Positions 1-8,412 of a DNA stretch of 26,855 nt are shown piece after piece; the stretch's first letter is position 1; every line of letters starts with the position of its first letter. This DNA is from JBDNJM01 sp041687755 (lineage in GTDB: Bacteria; Planctomycetota; UBA1135; GCA-002686595): the NCBI GenBank assembly GCA_041687755.1, contig JBDNJM010000126.1:1-26855 (forward strand). Reading direction: 5' to 3'. The notes beneath the pieces are model-generated. The model saw only the letters and a program-made list of their open reading frames with translations. It was not told where the DNA came from and did no database searches. The translations under genes and the position numbers were made by a program.

Positions 1-617
1 GTCTCGGCGGGCGTCGGCATGTCGGCCATCGCGACGGTCGAGTAGAGGCCCTCGTACTTGGACGAGGTCGTGCACCACTGGCGCATCTCGGCGATCGCGC
101 GGTCGCGGGGCACGCCGTCGAGGACGACGCGGCCGACGGCGCCGGCGGCGGGGCCGCGGTGCTTGCCGTGGTAGCAGTGCACGTAGAAGGGGCCCTCGAG
201 CTCGCGGAAGGTCTTGGCGATCTTCATGAGCTCGTCGTCGGTCATGCCGACGTACTGGATCGGCACGTGGACGTAGCGCATCCCGAGCGCCTCGGCGGAC
301 TCGACGTCGGGGATCTTGCCGTCGACGGAGAGGATCGTCTGGACGCCCATTTGGGCGATGTGGCGCAGGGCTTCCGGATTGGCCGGCTCGGCGCCGGTGA
401 TGATCTGGCCGCTCAGGTGGTAGACGTGGCGCAGGCCGGGGAGCTCGAGCGGGGCAACGACCTCAAGCGGGGTGTCGTCGGCGGCTTCGTACGCGCTGCC
501 CTCCAGGGCGAGCGGAGGCGGCAGGGCGTTGCCGGGCAGGTCGGCCCGGGAGTCGGGGTACGAGCAGGCGAGCAGGCAGGCCGCAGACAGGCCGAGGAGC
601 AGAGCGGTGGTTTTCAT
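1..617 (-). CDS. Lipoprotein with cysteine-dependent (dual-specificity type) phosphatase domain, partial
   Basis: The frame is open from an ATG at 617-615 to the window edge, giving 205 residues without a stop; the C-terminus lies outside the window. It starts with Lys and a hydrophobic stretch ending in the lipobox LLAC (Cys18), so a lipid-anchored exported protein is predicted. Residues about 60-190 look like the small cysteine-phosphatase fold. The P-loop HCYHGKHRG contains the CX5R signature (Cys148 to Arg154), preceded by a strand of the type ILSVDG and followed by helices rich in Arg and Glu. The catalytic Cys and Arg are both present, so activity is plausible; the substrate is unknown. 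It is transcribed away from the propeller gene at 1076. It could belong to the DUF442/PTP-like group rather than to true protein phosphatases. Confidence 0.82.
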   Translation of the reverse strand, partial: MKTTALLLGLSAACLLACSYPDSRADLPGNALPPPLALEGSAYEAADDTPLEVVAPLELPGLRHVYHLSGQIITGAEPANPEALRHIAQMGVQTILSVDGKIPDVESAEALGMRYVHVPIQYVGMTDDELMKIAKTFRELEGPFYVHCYHGKHRGPAAGAVGRVVLDGVPRDRAIAEMRQWCTTSSKYEGLYSTVAMADMPTPAE

Positions 618-1075
618 CGAGGTGTCGCTTCGGGTCGGACGGAGGGAGGCCCCCGCAGCCCGTCGTGCATCGAAAAGTGTGCCAGGAAGGGCGCCCGGCG
701 TCTCGTTCCGGGGCGCAGGGGCGCTTCGGGGCGCTTCGGGGCGCTAGGAAGGCGCAGTGGAAGCGCCCGGGGGGTCTCGGGGACCTTCGCGGCGCCCCGG
801 GGCACACCGGCAGGCGGCGGGCGGTGTCCCCCGGAGGGCACGCGTCTTCACTCAGGGGTTCATGGGGTGGCGAACGGGGGCCCGAGAGCCGCCGTGGAGG
901 CTCGTGGCAACGCCCTGGAGGCCCTGGGCACCGCTGTAGGGGCCCTGGAAACTGCCTTGGTGGAGCAAGAACGAGGAATCCCCAATTGCGCGTCATCCCT
1001 AGGGCCCGGTCAACACAGGGGGGCCGGCGGCACGACCGCCCAGTCCAACCCAGCCTCCTGCTACCCCCCAGACCC
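618..1075. other. Intergenic region between divergent genes, GC-rich with a short tandem decamer
   Basis: I see no convincing gene in this 458-base gap between two divergently read genes, so it should hold both promoters, although I cannot point to clear -35/-10 boxes. At 721-745 the decamer gcgcttcggg occurs two and a half times in tandem, with a degenerate copy just upstream. Farther on, gccctgg-type words recur (about 911-955). Open frames that cross this stretch on both strands have skewed Arg/Gly/Pro composition and resemble no family, so I treat them as composition artefacts. Confidence 0.5.
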
Positions 1076-2455
1076 ATGCAATTTCGCCTCCCCGCACTCT
1101 CTTCCGCCCTGCCGCTCGGATTCGCCCTCCCCGCCTTCTCCCAAAGCGATATCGCTGACATCGACGTGTATGAGCCCAGCGGCCTGCGCGTGCTGGCGGC
1201 CTCGAAAGGCGTCTACTTCGACTCGGGAGCCGGGTTCCTGCAGGACACGGCCTACGTCACCCAGACGGGTGAGGACGCGCCGTTGGTTGCGGCGATCGAT
1301 CCGCTGAACGCGGACGCCTGGATCGCGGTCGGGGGAGCGGGGGGTGGGGCGATCCAGATCGCGCGGATGACCGGGCAGGGCCAGAACATCGCGTTCGTTC
1401 AGATTCCAAACAGCGGCCTCCCGGCGGATATCGACTTCGCGCCGGACTTGGCCGGTTGGGTGCTCATCGCGCGCCGTCCGGGGTCGGGGCCGGCTCAGGG
1501 TGCTTGGGCGATCTACAGCACCAACGGCGGCACGACCTGGAGTGCGACGCTCGGCAACGGGTTGGACAGCATCACCCAGATCGCCTTCGATCGCGTGGCG
1601 CCGAGCAAAGTCGTAGCCTTCACCGAGGCGGGGGCCGTGAAGCTGAGCTTCAACCGCGGTCAGAACTGGAGCAACCCGGTGGCGAGCCTCGGCGACGAGG
1701 TGATCTCGGCGGTGGGTTCACCGCACGCCGAAGGTCTGTTCTTCGCGGCCACGACAGGCAAGACCGCCTGGCGCAGCGAAGACGGCGGCTTCACGTGGGT
1801 TCAGCTGCCGGTGACGGCCCTCAAGATCACCGTCAGCACGGAAGTGCCCGACCTGATTTGGATCACCGACCCGAACGGAGCGTTGCGCATGAGCGCGGAC
1901 GCCGGCGCGACCTGGAGCAGCGAGCTTGACGTGCCCGGGTTCGGGCAGGGCAAGGGCATGACCGACCTGGTGTTCGACTCGGCCAGCCAGAGGGTTGTGG
2001 CGGTGGGAGAAGCGGACGCGTACGGCGAGGTGCCTTCGGCGGTCGAGCGCGTGGGGGCGGGGACTGAAGGGTCGGGGGGCGTGCAGCCGCGCATCCTCCT
2101 CGGCGGGGTGCTCGAGTCGGGCAACGGCAACTTCGCGCTGCTGGGCGACAGCTGCGTGAGCGGGGGGGTCGTGGTCCAGTGGGCGAGTCGCTTCGAGGCG
2201 CAGGTGCCGCTGTTCGGCGGCATCCTCTCCGTCGGCGGACCGATCGTGTTGGAGGTGGTCACTGTCGCGAAGTCGGCCGGCGGGATGCAGGGCGTTCCCG
2301 GCGCAGGCGACTTTCGAATCAAGGCGCCCCTACCGAACAACCCGGCCATCGCGGGAGCGAAGTTCATGACCCAGTTCGCGGTGGTGGATACGGGCGCTGC
2401 GGACCCCTCCGGAATCGTGCTCTCGCCGGCTCTAGAGATCATCGGCCTGCCGTAG
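1076..2455 (+). CDS. Secreted BNR/Asp-box beta-propeller protein (paralog A)
   Basis: This 459-residue protein starts at the ATG at 1076, where a signal peptide begins (charged MQFR, hydrophobic core, likely cleavage after AFS). The frame is open farther upstream, but that part is low-complexity and is rejected. At least four Asp-box-like motifs of the S-x-D-x-G-x-T-W type lie near residues 147 (STNGGTTWS), 190 (FNRGQNWS), 232 (SEDGGFTWV) and 272 (SADAGATWS), typical of sialidase/VPS10-like propellers. There is no sialidase catalytic set that I can recognise, so a binding or structural role is more likely. The last 120 or so residues form a separate beta-rich module shared with the protein at 3956-5324. 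A GC-rich hairpin follows the stop. Ligand and function are unknown. Confidence 0.85.
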   Translation: MQFRLPALSSALPLGFALPAFSQSDIADIDVYEPSGLRVLAASKGVYFDSGAGFLQDTAYVTQTGEDAPLVAAIDPLNADAWIAVGGAGGGAIQIARMTGQGQNIAFVQIPNSGLPADIDFAPDLAGWVLIARRPGSGPAQGAWAIYSTNGGTTWSATLGNGLDSITQIAFDRVAPSKVVAFTEAGAVKLSFNRGQNWSNPVASLGDEVISAVGSPHAEGLFFAATTGKTAWRSEDGGFTWVQLPVTALKITVSTEVPDLIWITDPNGALRMSADAGATWSSELDVPGFGQGKGMTDLVFDSASQRVVAVGEADAYGEVPSAVERVGAGTEGSGGVQPRILLGGVLESGNGNFALLGDSCVSGGVVVQWASRFEAQVPLFGGILSVGGPIVLEVVTVAKSAGGMQGVPGAGDFRIKAPLPNNPAIAGAKFMTQFAVVDTGAADPSGIVLSPALEIIGLP

Positions 2456-2475
2456 CGTGCGTGGGCATAGCCGGC

Positions 2476-2496
2476 ACCGGGCCAGCCCTGCCCGGT
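2476..2496 (+). terminator. Hairpin after the propeller gene
   Basis: A perfect 7-bp stem (accgggc / gcccggt) with a 7-base loop lies 20 bases after the stop at 2455. It can be extended outward by an imperfect ggcaccgg / ccgggtgcc pairing. No T-run follows, so it is a terminator-like structure rather than a canonical intrinsic terminator. Confidence 0.45.
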
Positions 2497-2567
2497 TCCG
2501 GGTGCCCAGGCCGGGCGCCTGCAAGACAGCGCTGCCCGGCGGCACCAGGGCGCGGTAGCTTGGGCCC

Positions 2568-3800
2568 ATGGCCGAGCACGAACTGTCCCCCGCGAGCACC
2601 TCACCCCTGGCGCGCCACTGGCGCATCAACTCGGAGAAGGCGTTCCTGAACCACGGCAGCTTCGGCGCCGCCCCGATTCCCGTGCTCGAGCGCCAGCGCG
2701 ACTGGATCGATCTGATCGAGCGCCAGCCGGTGCGGTTCTATGCGCGACGGCTCGAGCAGGCGCTGGACGACGTGCGGGTCGCGCTGGGGGAATTCGTCGG
2801 GGCGGATCCGGACGACCTCGCGCTGGTGACCAACGCCACCGAGGGCGTCAATACCGTGCTGCGCAGCCTCGCGCTGGAGCCCGGTGACGAGCTGATCGTG
2901 ACGTCCCAGGAGTACAACGCGAGCGCGAACGCCCTGCGCTTCGTCGCGGACCGGGCGGGCGCGAAGGTCGTGCTGGTGGACGTTCCGTTTCCGCTGAGCG
3001 GTCCGGAGGAGGTCGTTGAGCGGGTGCTGGCGGCGGTGACTGAACGCACGAAGTTGCTGTTGATCGACCACGTGACGAGCCAGACGGGGCTGCGTCTGCC
3101 GGTCGAACAGATCGTCCCGGCCCTGCGCGAGCGCGGGGTCGAGACGCTGATCGACGGCGCCCACGCCCCCGGCATGGTGCGACTGGACCTCGACAAGCTC
3201 GGGGCCGCCTACTACACGGGCAACTGCCACAAGTGGCTGTGCACCCCGAAGGGCTCGGCCCTGCTGCACGTGCGCCGCGACCTGCAGGCCGGTATTCGCC
3301 CGCTCTCGATCAGCCACGGCGCGAACTCCGCGCGGAGCGACCGCCCGCTGTTCCGGCTGGAGTTCGACTGGCAGGGCACCGGGGATCCGAGCGCCTGGCT
3401 GGTGATCCCCGACGCGCTGCGCTTCCTGCGCGGCCTGTACCAGGGTGGCTTCGAGCAGCTGCGCGCGAGCAACCGCAAGCTGGTCGTGGATGGCCGTCGC
3501 GAGCTGTGCCGGCGCCTCGAGATCGAGCCGCCGGCGCCCGAATCGATGCTCGAGTCGCTGGCCTCGATCCCACTGCCCGACCGCCGCAAGGAGGAGCCGC
3601 TGATCGGGCCCTACGGGCTGGATCCGCTGCACGTGGCGCTGCACGGCGAGTCGGTGGAGGTTCCCGTGATGCCCTGGCCCAAGGCACCCGCGCGGCTGCT
3701 GCGCATCTCAGGTCAGGCCTACAACAGCCCCTCTCAGTACGTGTATCTGGCGGACAAGGTCGCCGAGCTGCTGGCGGCTCGCCCCCGGGCGCGGGCCTGA
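2568..3800 (+). CDS. PLP-dependent class V aminotransferase, isopenicillin-N epimerase-like
   Basis: This 410-residue protein has the class V (NifS/CsdB-like) fold. The PLP lysine is Lys222 in NCHKWLCTPKGSA, and the cofactor-contacting Asp196 and His199 are in LIDGAHAPG. The N-terminal FLNHGSFGA motif and the segments SHG and EFDWQGTGDPSAWL are typical of the isopenicillin-N epimerase / cysteine-desulfurase-like subfamily. That family contains epimerases, desulfurases and C-S lyases, and the family name does not imply beta-lactam synthesis; no penicillin genes are nearby. No signal peptide is seen, so it is cytosolic. The ATG at 2568 places the conserved N-terminus correctly. It sits between two propeller paralogs with 100-150 base gaps, which does not indicate its substrate. 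Confidence 0.88.
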   Translation: MAEHELSPASTSPLARHWRINSEKAFLNHGSFGAAPIPVLERQRDWIDLIERQPVRFYARRLEQALDDVRVALGEFVGADPDDLALVTNATEGVNTVLRSLALEPGDELIVTSQEYNASANALRFVADRAGAKVVLVDVPFPLSGPEEVVERVLAAVTERTKLLLIDHVTSQTGLRLPVEQIVPALRERGVETLIDGAHAPGMVRLDLDKLGAAYYTGNCHKWLCTPKGSALLHVRRDLQAGIRPLSISHGANSARSDRPLFRLEFDWQGTGDPSAWLVIPDALRFLRGLYQGGFEQLRASNRKLVVDGRRELCRRLEIEPPAPESMLESLASIPLPDRRKEEPLIGPYGLDPLHVALHGESVEVPVMPWPKAPARLLRISGQAYNSPSQYVYLADKVAELLAARPRARA

Positions 3801-3899
3801 GCGAGGTCGGAGCTGGCGCTGCATAGGGGCAGCTTCCGCGGACCGGGCGGATTCCAGATTCGAGGGGGCGAGGCGTCATCGAAGCACGGTTCGAGACAC

Positions 3900-3939
3900 G
3901 GGTAAGTCGCGGCCACTCAGGGCCGCGCTCGACCTACCC
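3900..3939 (+). terminator. Long imperfect hairpin between the aminotransferase and propeller paralog B
   Basis: The arms gggta-gtcgcggcc and ggccgcg-cgac-taccc pair with small bulges around the loop actcag (3915-3920). The inner 7-bp stem cgcggcc/ggccgcg is perfect. It lies 100 bases after the aminotransferase stop and 16 bases before the ATG at 3956. It could therefore end the upstream transcript or form a structured leader for the downstream gene. No T-run is present. Confidence 0.4.
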
Positions 3940-3955
3940 CTGCCCCGGATTCACG

Positions 3956-5324
3956 ATGCGTTCTCGGCTCACCCGGCGCTGCGCTCTCAGCCTTGTGGCC
4001 CCCTGCGCCGCGGCCTTGTCGGATGTGGGCAGCCGTTGAGCTGCTCCAGCCCGGAGGCCTGCGCGTGCTGGCGACGGAATCCGGAGTGCAGGTTCAGGCT
4101 CCGGGTTCCCCGACTCCGCAAAACACGAGCTTCGTTGGGTCGGCGGACGCCATCGCGGTGCAGTGCGTCGGGATCCAGCCCAGTGACCCCTCTGTCTGGC
4201 TGGCGGGGACCGGCTTGGGGGTCCCGGAGGGCGGCATCTTCAAGCTGACGTGCGTGGGCGGCGCTTCGACCCTGGTCTGCCAGACCCGGAAGCTGGGCAG
4301 CGCGGTGCTCGACATCGAGCAGGCGGGCGACAGCAGCAAGGTCGTGCTGGCGACGAATCGCAGCCTTTCGGCGGAGTCCGGTGTCCTGCGCTGCAGCAAC
4401 GACGGCACGAACTCGCAGCCAGTGGTCGGAGCGGAGGGCTGGGCGATCCGCTATCTGGAGATCGACCCGCTGCAGCCGAAGCGCGGGATCGCGATGACCG
4501 CGTTCGGGAGCCAGTCCGTATCAAACGACTACGGCGAGAACTGGAGCCCGCCGACGATCCACGTGCCGTTCCTCGGCACGGTCGAGCTCCTGGTCGCCAG
4601 CGTTCACCGGGAGGGCCACCTGTACCTTTCGGAGTCCGGCGCCGGCTTCTGGCGCAGCGACGACTTCGGCGCGACCTGGGCGCCGCTGACGGGCACTGGC
4701 CTGGGAGAGAAGGCGCTGGTCGAGAGCCCGAACGTGCCGGACGTGATCTGGGCGGTGGACTCGTTGAACAGGTTCTTCGTCTCGGGCGACGCGGGCTCCT
4801 CCTGGGGTCAGCCGAACGCGAGCTTCGCCAACAGCAGCCTGAACGACCTCGGGTTCGACCCTGCGACGGGGACGATCCTGTTCGCCACCTCAAGCGGACT
4901 GTTCGAGGAGAGCGGCACCGTGATCGGCCTCGGTGGACCGACCGAAGGATCCGCCGGGTTCCGCCCCCGGATCTTCTTCGACGGGCTGCTGGGGCCAGGC
5001 AACGCGGGCTTTGCGTTTCGCGGTGACCGGCTGCTCGGCGGGGCGCCGGTTTTTCAAGTGATCTCGATGAGCGAGGTCTCGCTGCCCAACTTCGGGGGCA
5101 CCCTGCACGTGGGAGGGCCCTTCGCGCTCCAGTTCTTGACCCTGGCGAACGGCCCGACGGGCTCACCCGGCAAGGGCTCGTTCTCGCGCTCCGCGCCGGT
5201 TCCGGCGAATCCGGCCCTGACGGGGGCCACCTTCGTGAGTCAGTTCTTGGTGGGGGATGCCGGTGCGGCGGACCCGTCAGGATTCGCCGTATCGGGAGGG
5301 GTGCGCTTGGTGGGTCAGCCTTGA
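3956..5324 (+). CDS. Secreted BNR/Asp-box beta-propeller protein (paralog B), frameshifted after the signal peptide
   Basis: The ATG at 3956 opens a signal peptide (MRSRLTRRC, hydrophobic core, AAALS), but this frame stops at 4040. The body of the protein is in another frame, readable from 4023 to 5324. Removing one G from the GGG at 4027-4029 joins the two and gives 455 residues, against 459 in paralog A. The junction then reads SDVAAVELLQPGGLRVLA, matching SDIADIDVYEPSGLRVLA in A without gaps. Asp-box-like motifs include VSNDYGENWS, RSDDFGATWA and VSGDAGSSW. The final 120 or so residues are the module shared with A. As written, translation from the ATG at 4023 or the TTG at 3993 would give a protein without a signal peptide. 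A sequence error or a recent mutation is likely. Confidence 0.78.
4027..4029 (+). other. Frameshift site in propeller paralog B
   Basis: One G of this GGG run is surplus relative to the reading frame inferred from the paralog at 1076-2455. Upstream of it the signal peptide is in one frame; downstream the propeller body is in the +1 frame. Confidence 0.75.
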
Positions 5325-5456
5325 GTCGGATCCCAGCCGGTTGCCGGTGGGGTTCGACGTCGGCTCCCTGGAGAGGGCCGGGACGCGCCGCGTGGTGACG
5401 ACGCGCGCGGTGTCCCGTGGGCTTGCCGACCGCTTCTCGGACGCGCGACAGTCGGG

Positions 5457-5477
5457 GTGCGGTGGATTGGACCGCAC
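5457..5477 (+). repeat. Perfect 7-bp stem-loop upstream of the oxidoreductase operon
   Basis: gtgcggt and accgcac flank the loop ggattgg. It lies 133 bases after the propeller stop and 90 bases before the first operon gene. It could be a terminator, an operator or chance in GC-rich DNA; the sequence does not decide. Confidence 0.3.
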
Positions 5478-5567
5478 GGGACTATCGGGGGCGTCCATTG
5501 CCTAAGCTCTGGTGTCCTCGCCGTGCGCATCTTCGCGCGGCCTGTACCCCGCTACCGAGCTTAAGCC

Positions 5568-6227
5568 ATGTCCAAGACTCCCGAACCGGCAGCGCGCGAC
5601 GAGCGCGAGGCCGATCTTTCCCGGCGCTCGTTCCTGAAAGGGGCGGGCGGAGCAGCGGCGGGTGCCGCGTTCGTCCAAGGCGCGCAGGCCACGCAGGAAG
5701 CGGCTGTCGCCGATCCCGAGGCGGGCGTGCGGATACTCAGCGGTGCCACGGAGATCGAGATGTCGGTCAACGGGGAGGCGCGCAAGGTGACCGTCGAGCC
5801 GCGCACGACGTTGCTGTCCGTGCTGCGGACTCGGCTCGAGCCGGCGCTCACGGGCACGAAGGAAGTCTGCGATAACGGCAACTGCGGAGCTTGCACGGTG
5901 CTGGTGGACGGCAAGCCCGTCTACAGCTGCCTGCAGCTCGCGGTGACCGTTCAAGGCAGGCCCGTCACGACGATCGAGGGCTTCGGCAAGCCGGACCAGC
6001 TGTCGGCGGTGCAGGAGGCCTTTTGTGCCAACGATGGGCTGATGTGCGGCTTCTGCACGCCCGGCTTTGTCGTGGCGACCGAGGCGGCGCTGGCGAAGCA
6101 TTCCAACCCGGACGCGGACACGATCCGCCATGAGCTCGCCGGCAACCTTTGCCGCTGCGGTACCTACGACGGGGTCTTCAAGGCCGTCGCGGAAGCGAGC
6201 GCCGTGCGCCGCGGAGGTGCCAAGTGA
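5568..6227 (+). CDS. 2Fe-2S subunit of a Tat-exported molybdenum hydroxylase (PaoA/YagT-like)
   Basis: This 219-residue protein has a twin-arginine signal near its start, SRRSFLK (residues 18-24), followed by an Ala/Gly hydrophobic stretch. It carries the two [2Fe-2S] sites of the xanthine dehydrogenase family. The plant-ferredoxin type site uses Cys101, Cys106, Cys109 and Cys121 (CDNGNCGAC and YSC). The C-terminal four-helix site uses Cys160, Cys163, Cys195 and Cys197 (CGFC and CRC). It passes electrons from the molybdenum site to FAD. In E. coli PaoABC the same arrangement, with a Tat signal only on the small subunit, carries the folded complex to the periplasm; by analogy this enzyme is exported. 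It overlaps the next gene by four bases (GTGA). The substrate is unknown; aldehydes are a reasonable guess. Confidence 0.92.
   Translation: MSKTPEPAARDEREADLSRRSFLKGAGGAAAGAAFVQGAQATQEAAVADPEAGVRILSGATEIEMSVNGEARKVTVEPRTTLLSVLRTRLEPALTGTKEVCDNGNCGACTVLVDGKPVYSCLQLAVTVQGRPVTTIEGFGKPDQLSAVQEAFCANDGLMCGFCTPGFVVATEAALAKHSNPDADTIRHELAGNLCRCGTYDGVFKAVAEASAVRRGGAK
6211..6216 (+). promoter_or_regulatory. Ribosome binding site for the GTG start at 6224
   Basis: The sequence gcggaggtgccaa precedes the GTG. Its GGAGG core has suitable spacing and lies inside the end of the small-subunit gene. This supports the GTG start over the open frame upstream and suggests translational coupling. Confidence 0.6.
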
Positions 6228-8383
6228 GCGCCAACAAGTCCAACCGACGCGCCGACCCGGCCTGGAAGCCGCGGTCGGAGATGAAGCTGATCAACACGGC
6301 GATGCGACGCGTCGACGGGCCCGACAAGGTCACCGGGCGCGCGATGTACAGCGCCGACATGCGGCTGCCGAACATGGTGTATGCGCGGCTGGTGCTGCTG
6401 CAGGTGCCGCGCGCGGTTGTCGAGAAGATCGACGTCAGCCGGGCGCTGGAGGTCGAGGGCTGCGTGCTCGCTCAACCCTACGTGGAGGCCGGCACCGAGG
6501 TGCTGTACTCGGGCGACGACTCGGTCGTGGCCTACGTGGCGGCGGAGACGGAGGAGGCGGCCGAGGATGCGGCGCGCGCGGTGCGCCTGACGCTGATGCC
6601 GGGTCCGGTGCTGGTCACCAGGCTGCAGTCGCTCGCGCCGGGTGCCGCAGAGGTAACCTCCGACGGCAACGTCGGGCGCCTGCGCGAGCAGGGCGACGAG
6701 GAGGACGCAGTGCTGGGCTTGAGCGAGTCCGACGTCCTTATCGAGGAGACCTACGAGCTGCCGATCCAGCACCACCTGTGCCTTGAAACCCATGGCTGCG
6801 TCGTGGACTACGACGGCGAGCAGGCCACGGTCTACGCCTCGACGCAGGCGGTGACGAGCAACCAGGGCGAGTTCGCACAGCTGCTCGACCTGCCCAGCGA
6901 CAAGGTCCGCATCGTGACCGAGCACATGGGCGGCGGCTTCGGTGCGAAGTTCGGCGCGGGGGTTGAAGGCGGGATCGCCTGCACCATCGCGAAGCAGCTG
7001 AAGCGCCCCGTGCACCTGCTGCTGGATCGGCCCCAGGAGTTCCAGATGGGCGGCAACCGCTCGGGCACTCACGCGCGGGTGAAGGCCGGCGCGACGGCCG
7101 ATGGAACGCTGCGCGTGATCCAGGCCGAGGTCGATCGACTCGGCGGCGTGGGCGGCGGGAGCTTCCCTGGCCTGCCGTACATCTACGAGGCGGAAGCGCG
7201 CCACGTGAAGGACCGCTCGGTGCACACCGCGAGCGATTCGAGCCGCGCGATGCGGGCGCCCGGGCATCCCCAGGCGTCGTTTATCATGGAGTCGGTCATG
7301 GACGAGCTGGCCTACGGGCTGGCGATGGACCCGCTCGAGTTCCGCAAGCGCAACCTTGGTGACGACGTTTGGCATCGCCATCTCGACACCGTTGCGCAGG
7401 AGATCGGCTGGGCGGCGCATCCCAACAAGACGGCGGCTGGCGCGCCGGACGACGACGGGATGGCTGAGGGCATCGGGTTCGCGGTCGCGACCTGGGGCGC
7501 CGGTGGACGGCGGGGGGCCGAGTGCGAGGTGCGCCTGAACCCGGACGGTTCGGTGACCTCGAGCTGCGCGGTGCAGGACCTGGGCACCGGCGCGCGGACC
7601 TACGTCGCGGCGATTCCGGCCGAAGAGTTCGGTCTGCCGCTGGACGCGGTCACGGCGCGCATCGGCGACTCGTCGCTTCCGCCCGGCGTCGGCTCGGGCG
7701 GCAGCGTGACGACCGGCTCGGTCGCTCCGGCGGTCAAGGCGGCGGCCCACGGTGCGCGCGAGGCGATGGAAAAACGTCTGGCCGAGGCGATCCCTGGCGA
7801 CGTGGACGGGTTCGTGTGGGCCGACGGGCGCGTGCGCTCAACGGGCGGCGCGGACTTCGACGTGAGCTTCCGCGAGGCCTGTGCGATGCTCGGCACCCAG
7901 CCGGTCGCCGTGACCGCTGGCCACGACCGCAGCCTCCAGGCGCGCGGGCAACTGCACGGCGCTCAGGCGGTGCGTGTGCGGGTCGACACGTGGACCGGTC
8001 GCGTGCAGGTCGTCAAGATGGTCGCTATTCAGGACCAGGGCCTGCCCATGAACAGGATGGCGCTTGAGAGCCAGATCAAGGGCGGGATGATCCAGGCGCT
8101 GTCCTACGGCCTACTGGAGGAGCGCGTGTTCGACAACGAGCACGGCTGGCTGCTCACCGACAACATGGAGACCTACCGCGTGGCCGGGACGAAGGAGATC
8201 CCGGAGCTGGTCGCCATCATCGACGACGAGGACGACCGGCCCGTGACCGGCATGGCCGAGGCCCCGGTGATCCCGGGGCAGTCGGCGCTCAGCAACGCGA
8301 TCTACAACGCGTGTGGCGCGCGCCTGCGGGCCGTGCCGTTCACTCCCGACCGTGTTCTGGCCGCCCTCGGCCTGCTGTCCTGA
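6224..8383 (+). CDS. Molybdopterin-binding catalytic subunit, xanthine dehydrogenase/aldehyde oxidoreductase family
   Basis: I choose the GTG at 6224, which overlaps the previous stop as GTGA and has GGAGG a few bases upstream, giving 719 residues. The frame is open 25 codons farther up, but that part overlaps the small-subunit coding sequence. Family motifs are present in order: RVDGPDKVTGRAMYSAD at the N-terminus, GGFGAKFGAG in the middle, the MRAPGHPQA segment with DPLEFRKRNL, GSGGSVTTGS near the cofactor, and AEAPVIPGQSALSNAI near the end. Glu679 in that last motif aligns with the catalytic Glu of the family. No signal peptide is seen, consistent with export together with the Tat-tagged small subunit. 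Order S-L-M with the flanking genes marks a complete three-subunit enzyme. No XdhC-like maturation gene is in the window. Confidence 0.92.
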   Translation: MSANKSNRRADPAWKPRSEMKLINTAMRRVDGPDKVTGRAMYSADMRLPNMVYARLVLLQVPRAVVEKIDVSRALEVEGCVLAQPYVEAGTEVLYSGDDSVVAYVAAETEEAAEDAARAVRLTLMPGPVLVTRLQSLAPGAAEVTSDGNVGRLREQGDEEDAVLGLSESDVLIEETYELPIQHHLCLETHGCVVDYDGEQATVYASTQAVTSNQGEFAQLLDLPSDKVRIVTEHMGGGFGAKFGAGVEGGIACTIAKQLKRPVHLLLDRPQEFQMGGNRSGTHARVKAGATADGTLRVIQAEVDRLGGVGGGSFPGLPYIYEAEARHVKDRSVHTASDSSRAMRAPGHPQASFIMESVMDELAYGLAMDPLEFRKRNLGDDVWHRHLDTVAQEIGWAAHPNKTAAGAPDDDGMAEGIGFAVATWGAGGRRGAECEVRLNPDGSVTSSCAVQDLGTGARTYVAAIPAEEFGLPLDAVTARIGDSSLPPGVGSGGSVTTGSVAPAVKAAAHGAREAMEKRLAEAIPGDVDGFVWADGRVRSTGGADFDVSFREACAMLGTQPVAVTAGHDRSLQARGQLHGAQAVRVRVDTWTGRVQVVKMVAIQDQGLPMNRMALESQIKGGMIQALSYGLLEERVFDNEHGWLLTDNMETYRVAGTKEIPELVAIIDDEDDRPVTGMAEAPVIPGQSALSNAIYNACGARLRAVPFTPDRVLAALGLLS

Positions 8384-8412
8384 ACGCCTGAGCGCGCTAG
8401 CCCACACTACCC

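Noticed and set aside
721..745. CRISPR-like repeats
   Set aside because: The repeats are 10 bases, directly adjacent and without spacers.
665..1075. Upstream extension of the first propeller gene
   Set aside because: The ATG at 1076 begins a proper signal peptide; the 137 codons before it are low-complexity and would bury that signal inside the protein.
159..1307. Open plus-strand frame of 382 codons covering the left end
   Set aside because: It is antisense to the phosphatase-like lipoprotein and then crosses the intergenic region. Composition is Arg/Gly/Pro-rich and no domain is seen; the minus-strand gene explains its first half.
6164..7750. Minus-strand open frame of 528 codons opposite the molybdopterin subunit
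   Set aside because: It is a shadow of a well-supported catalytic subunit with the full set of family motifs.
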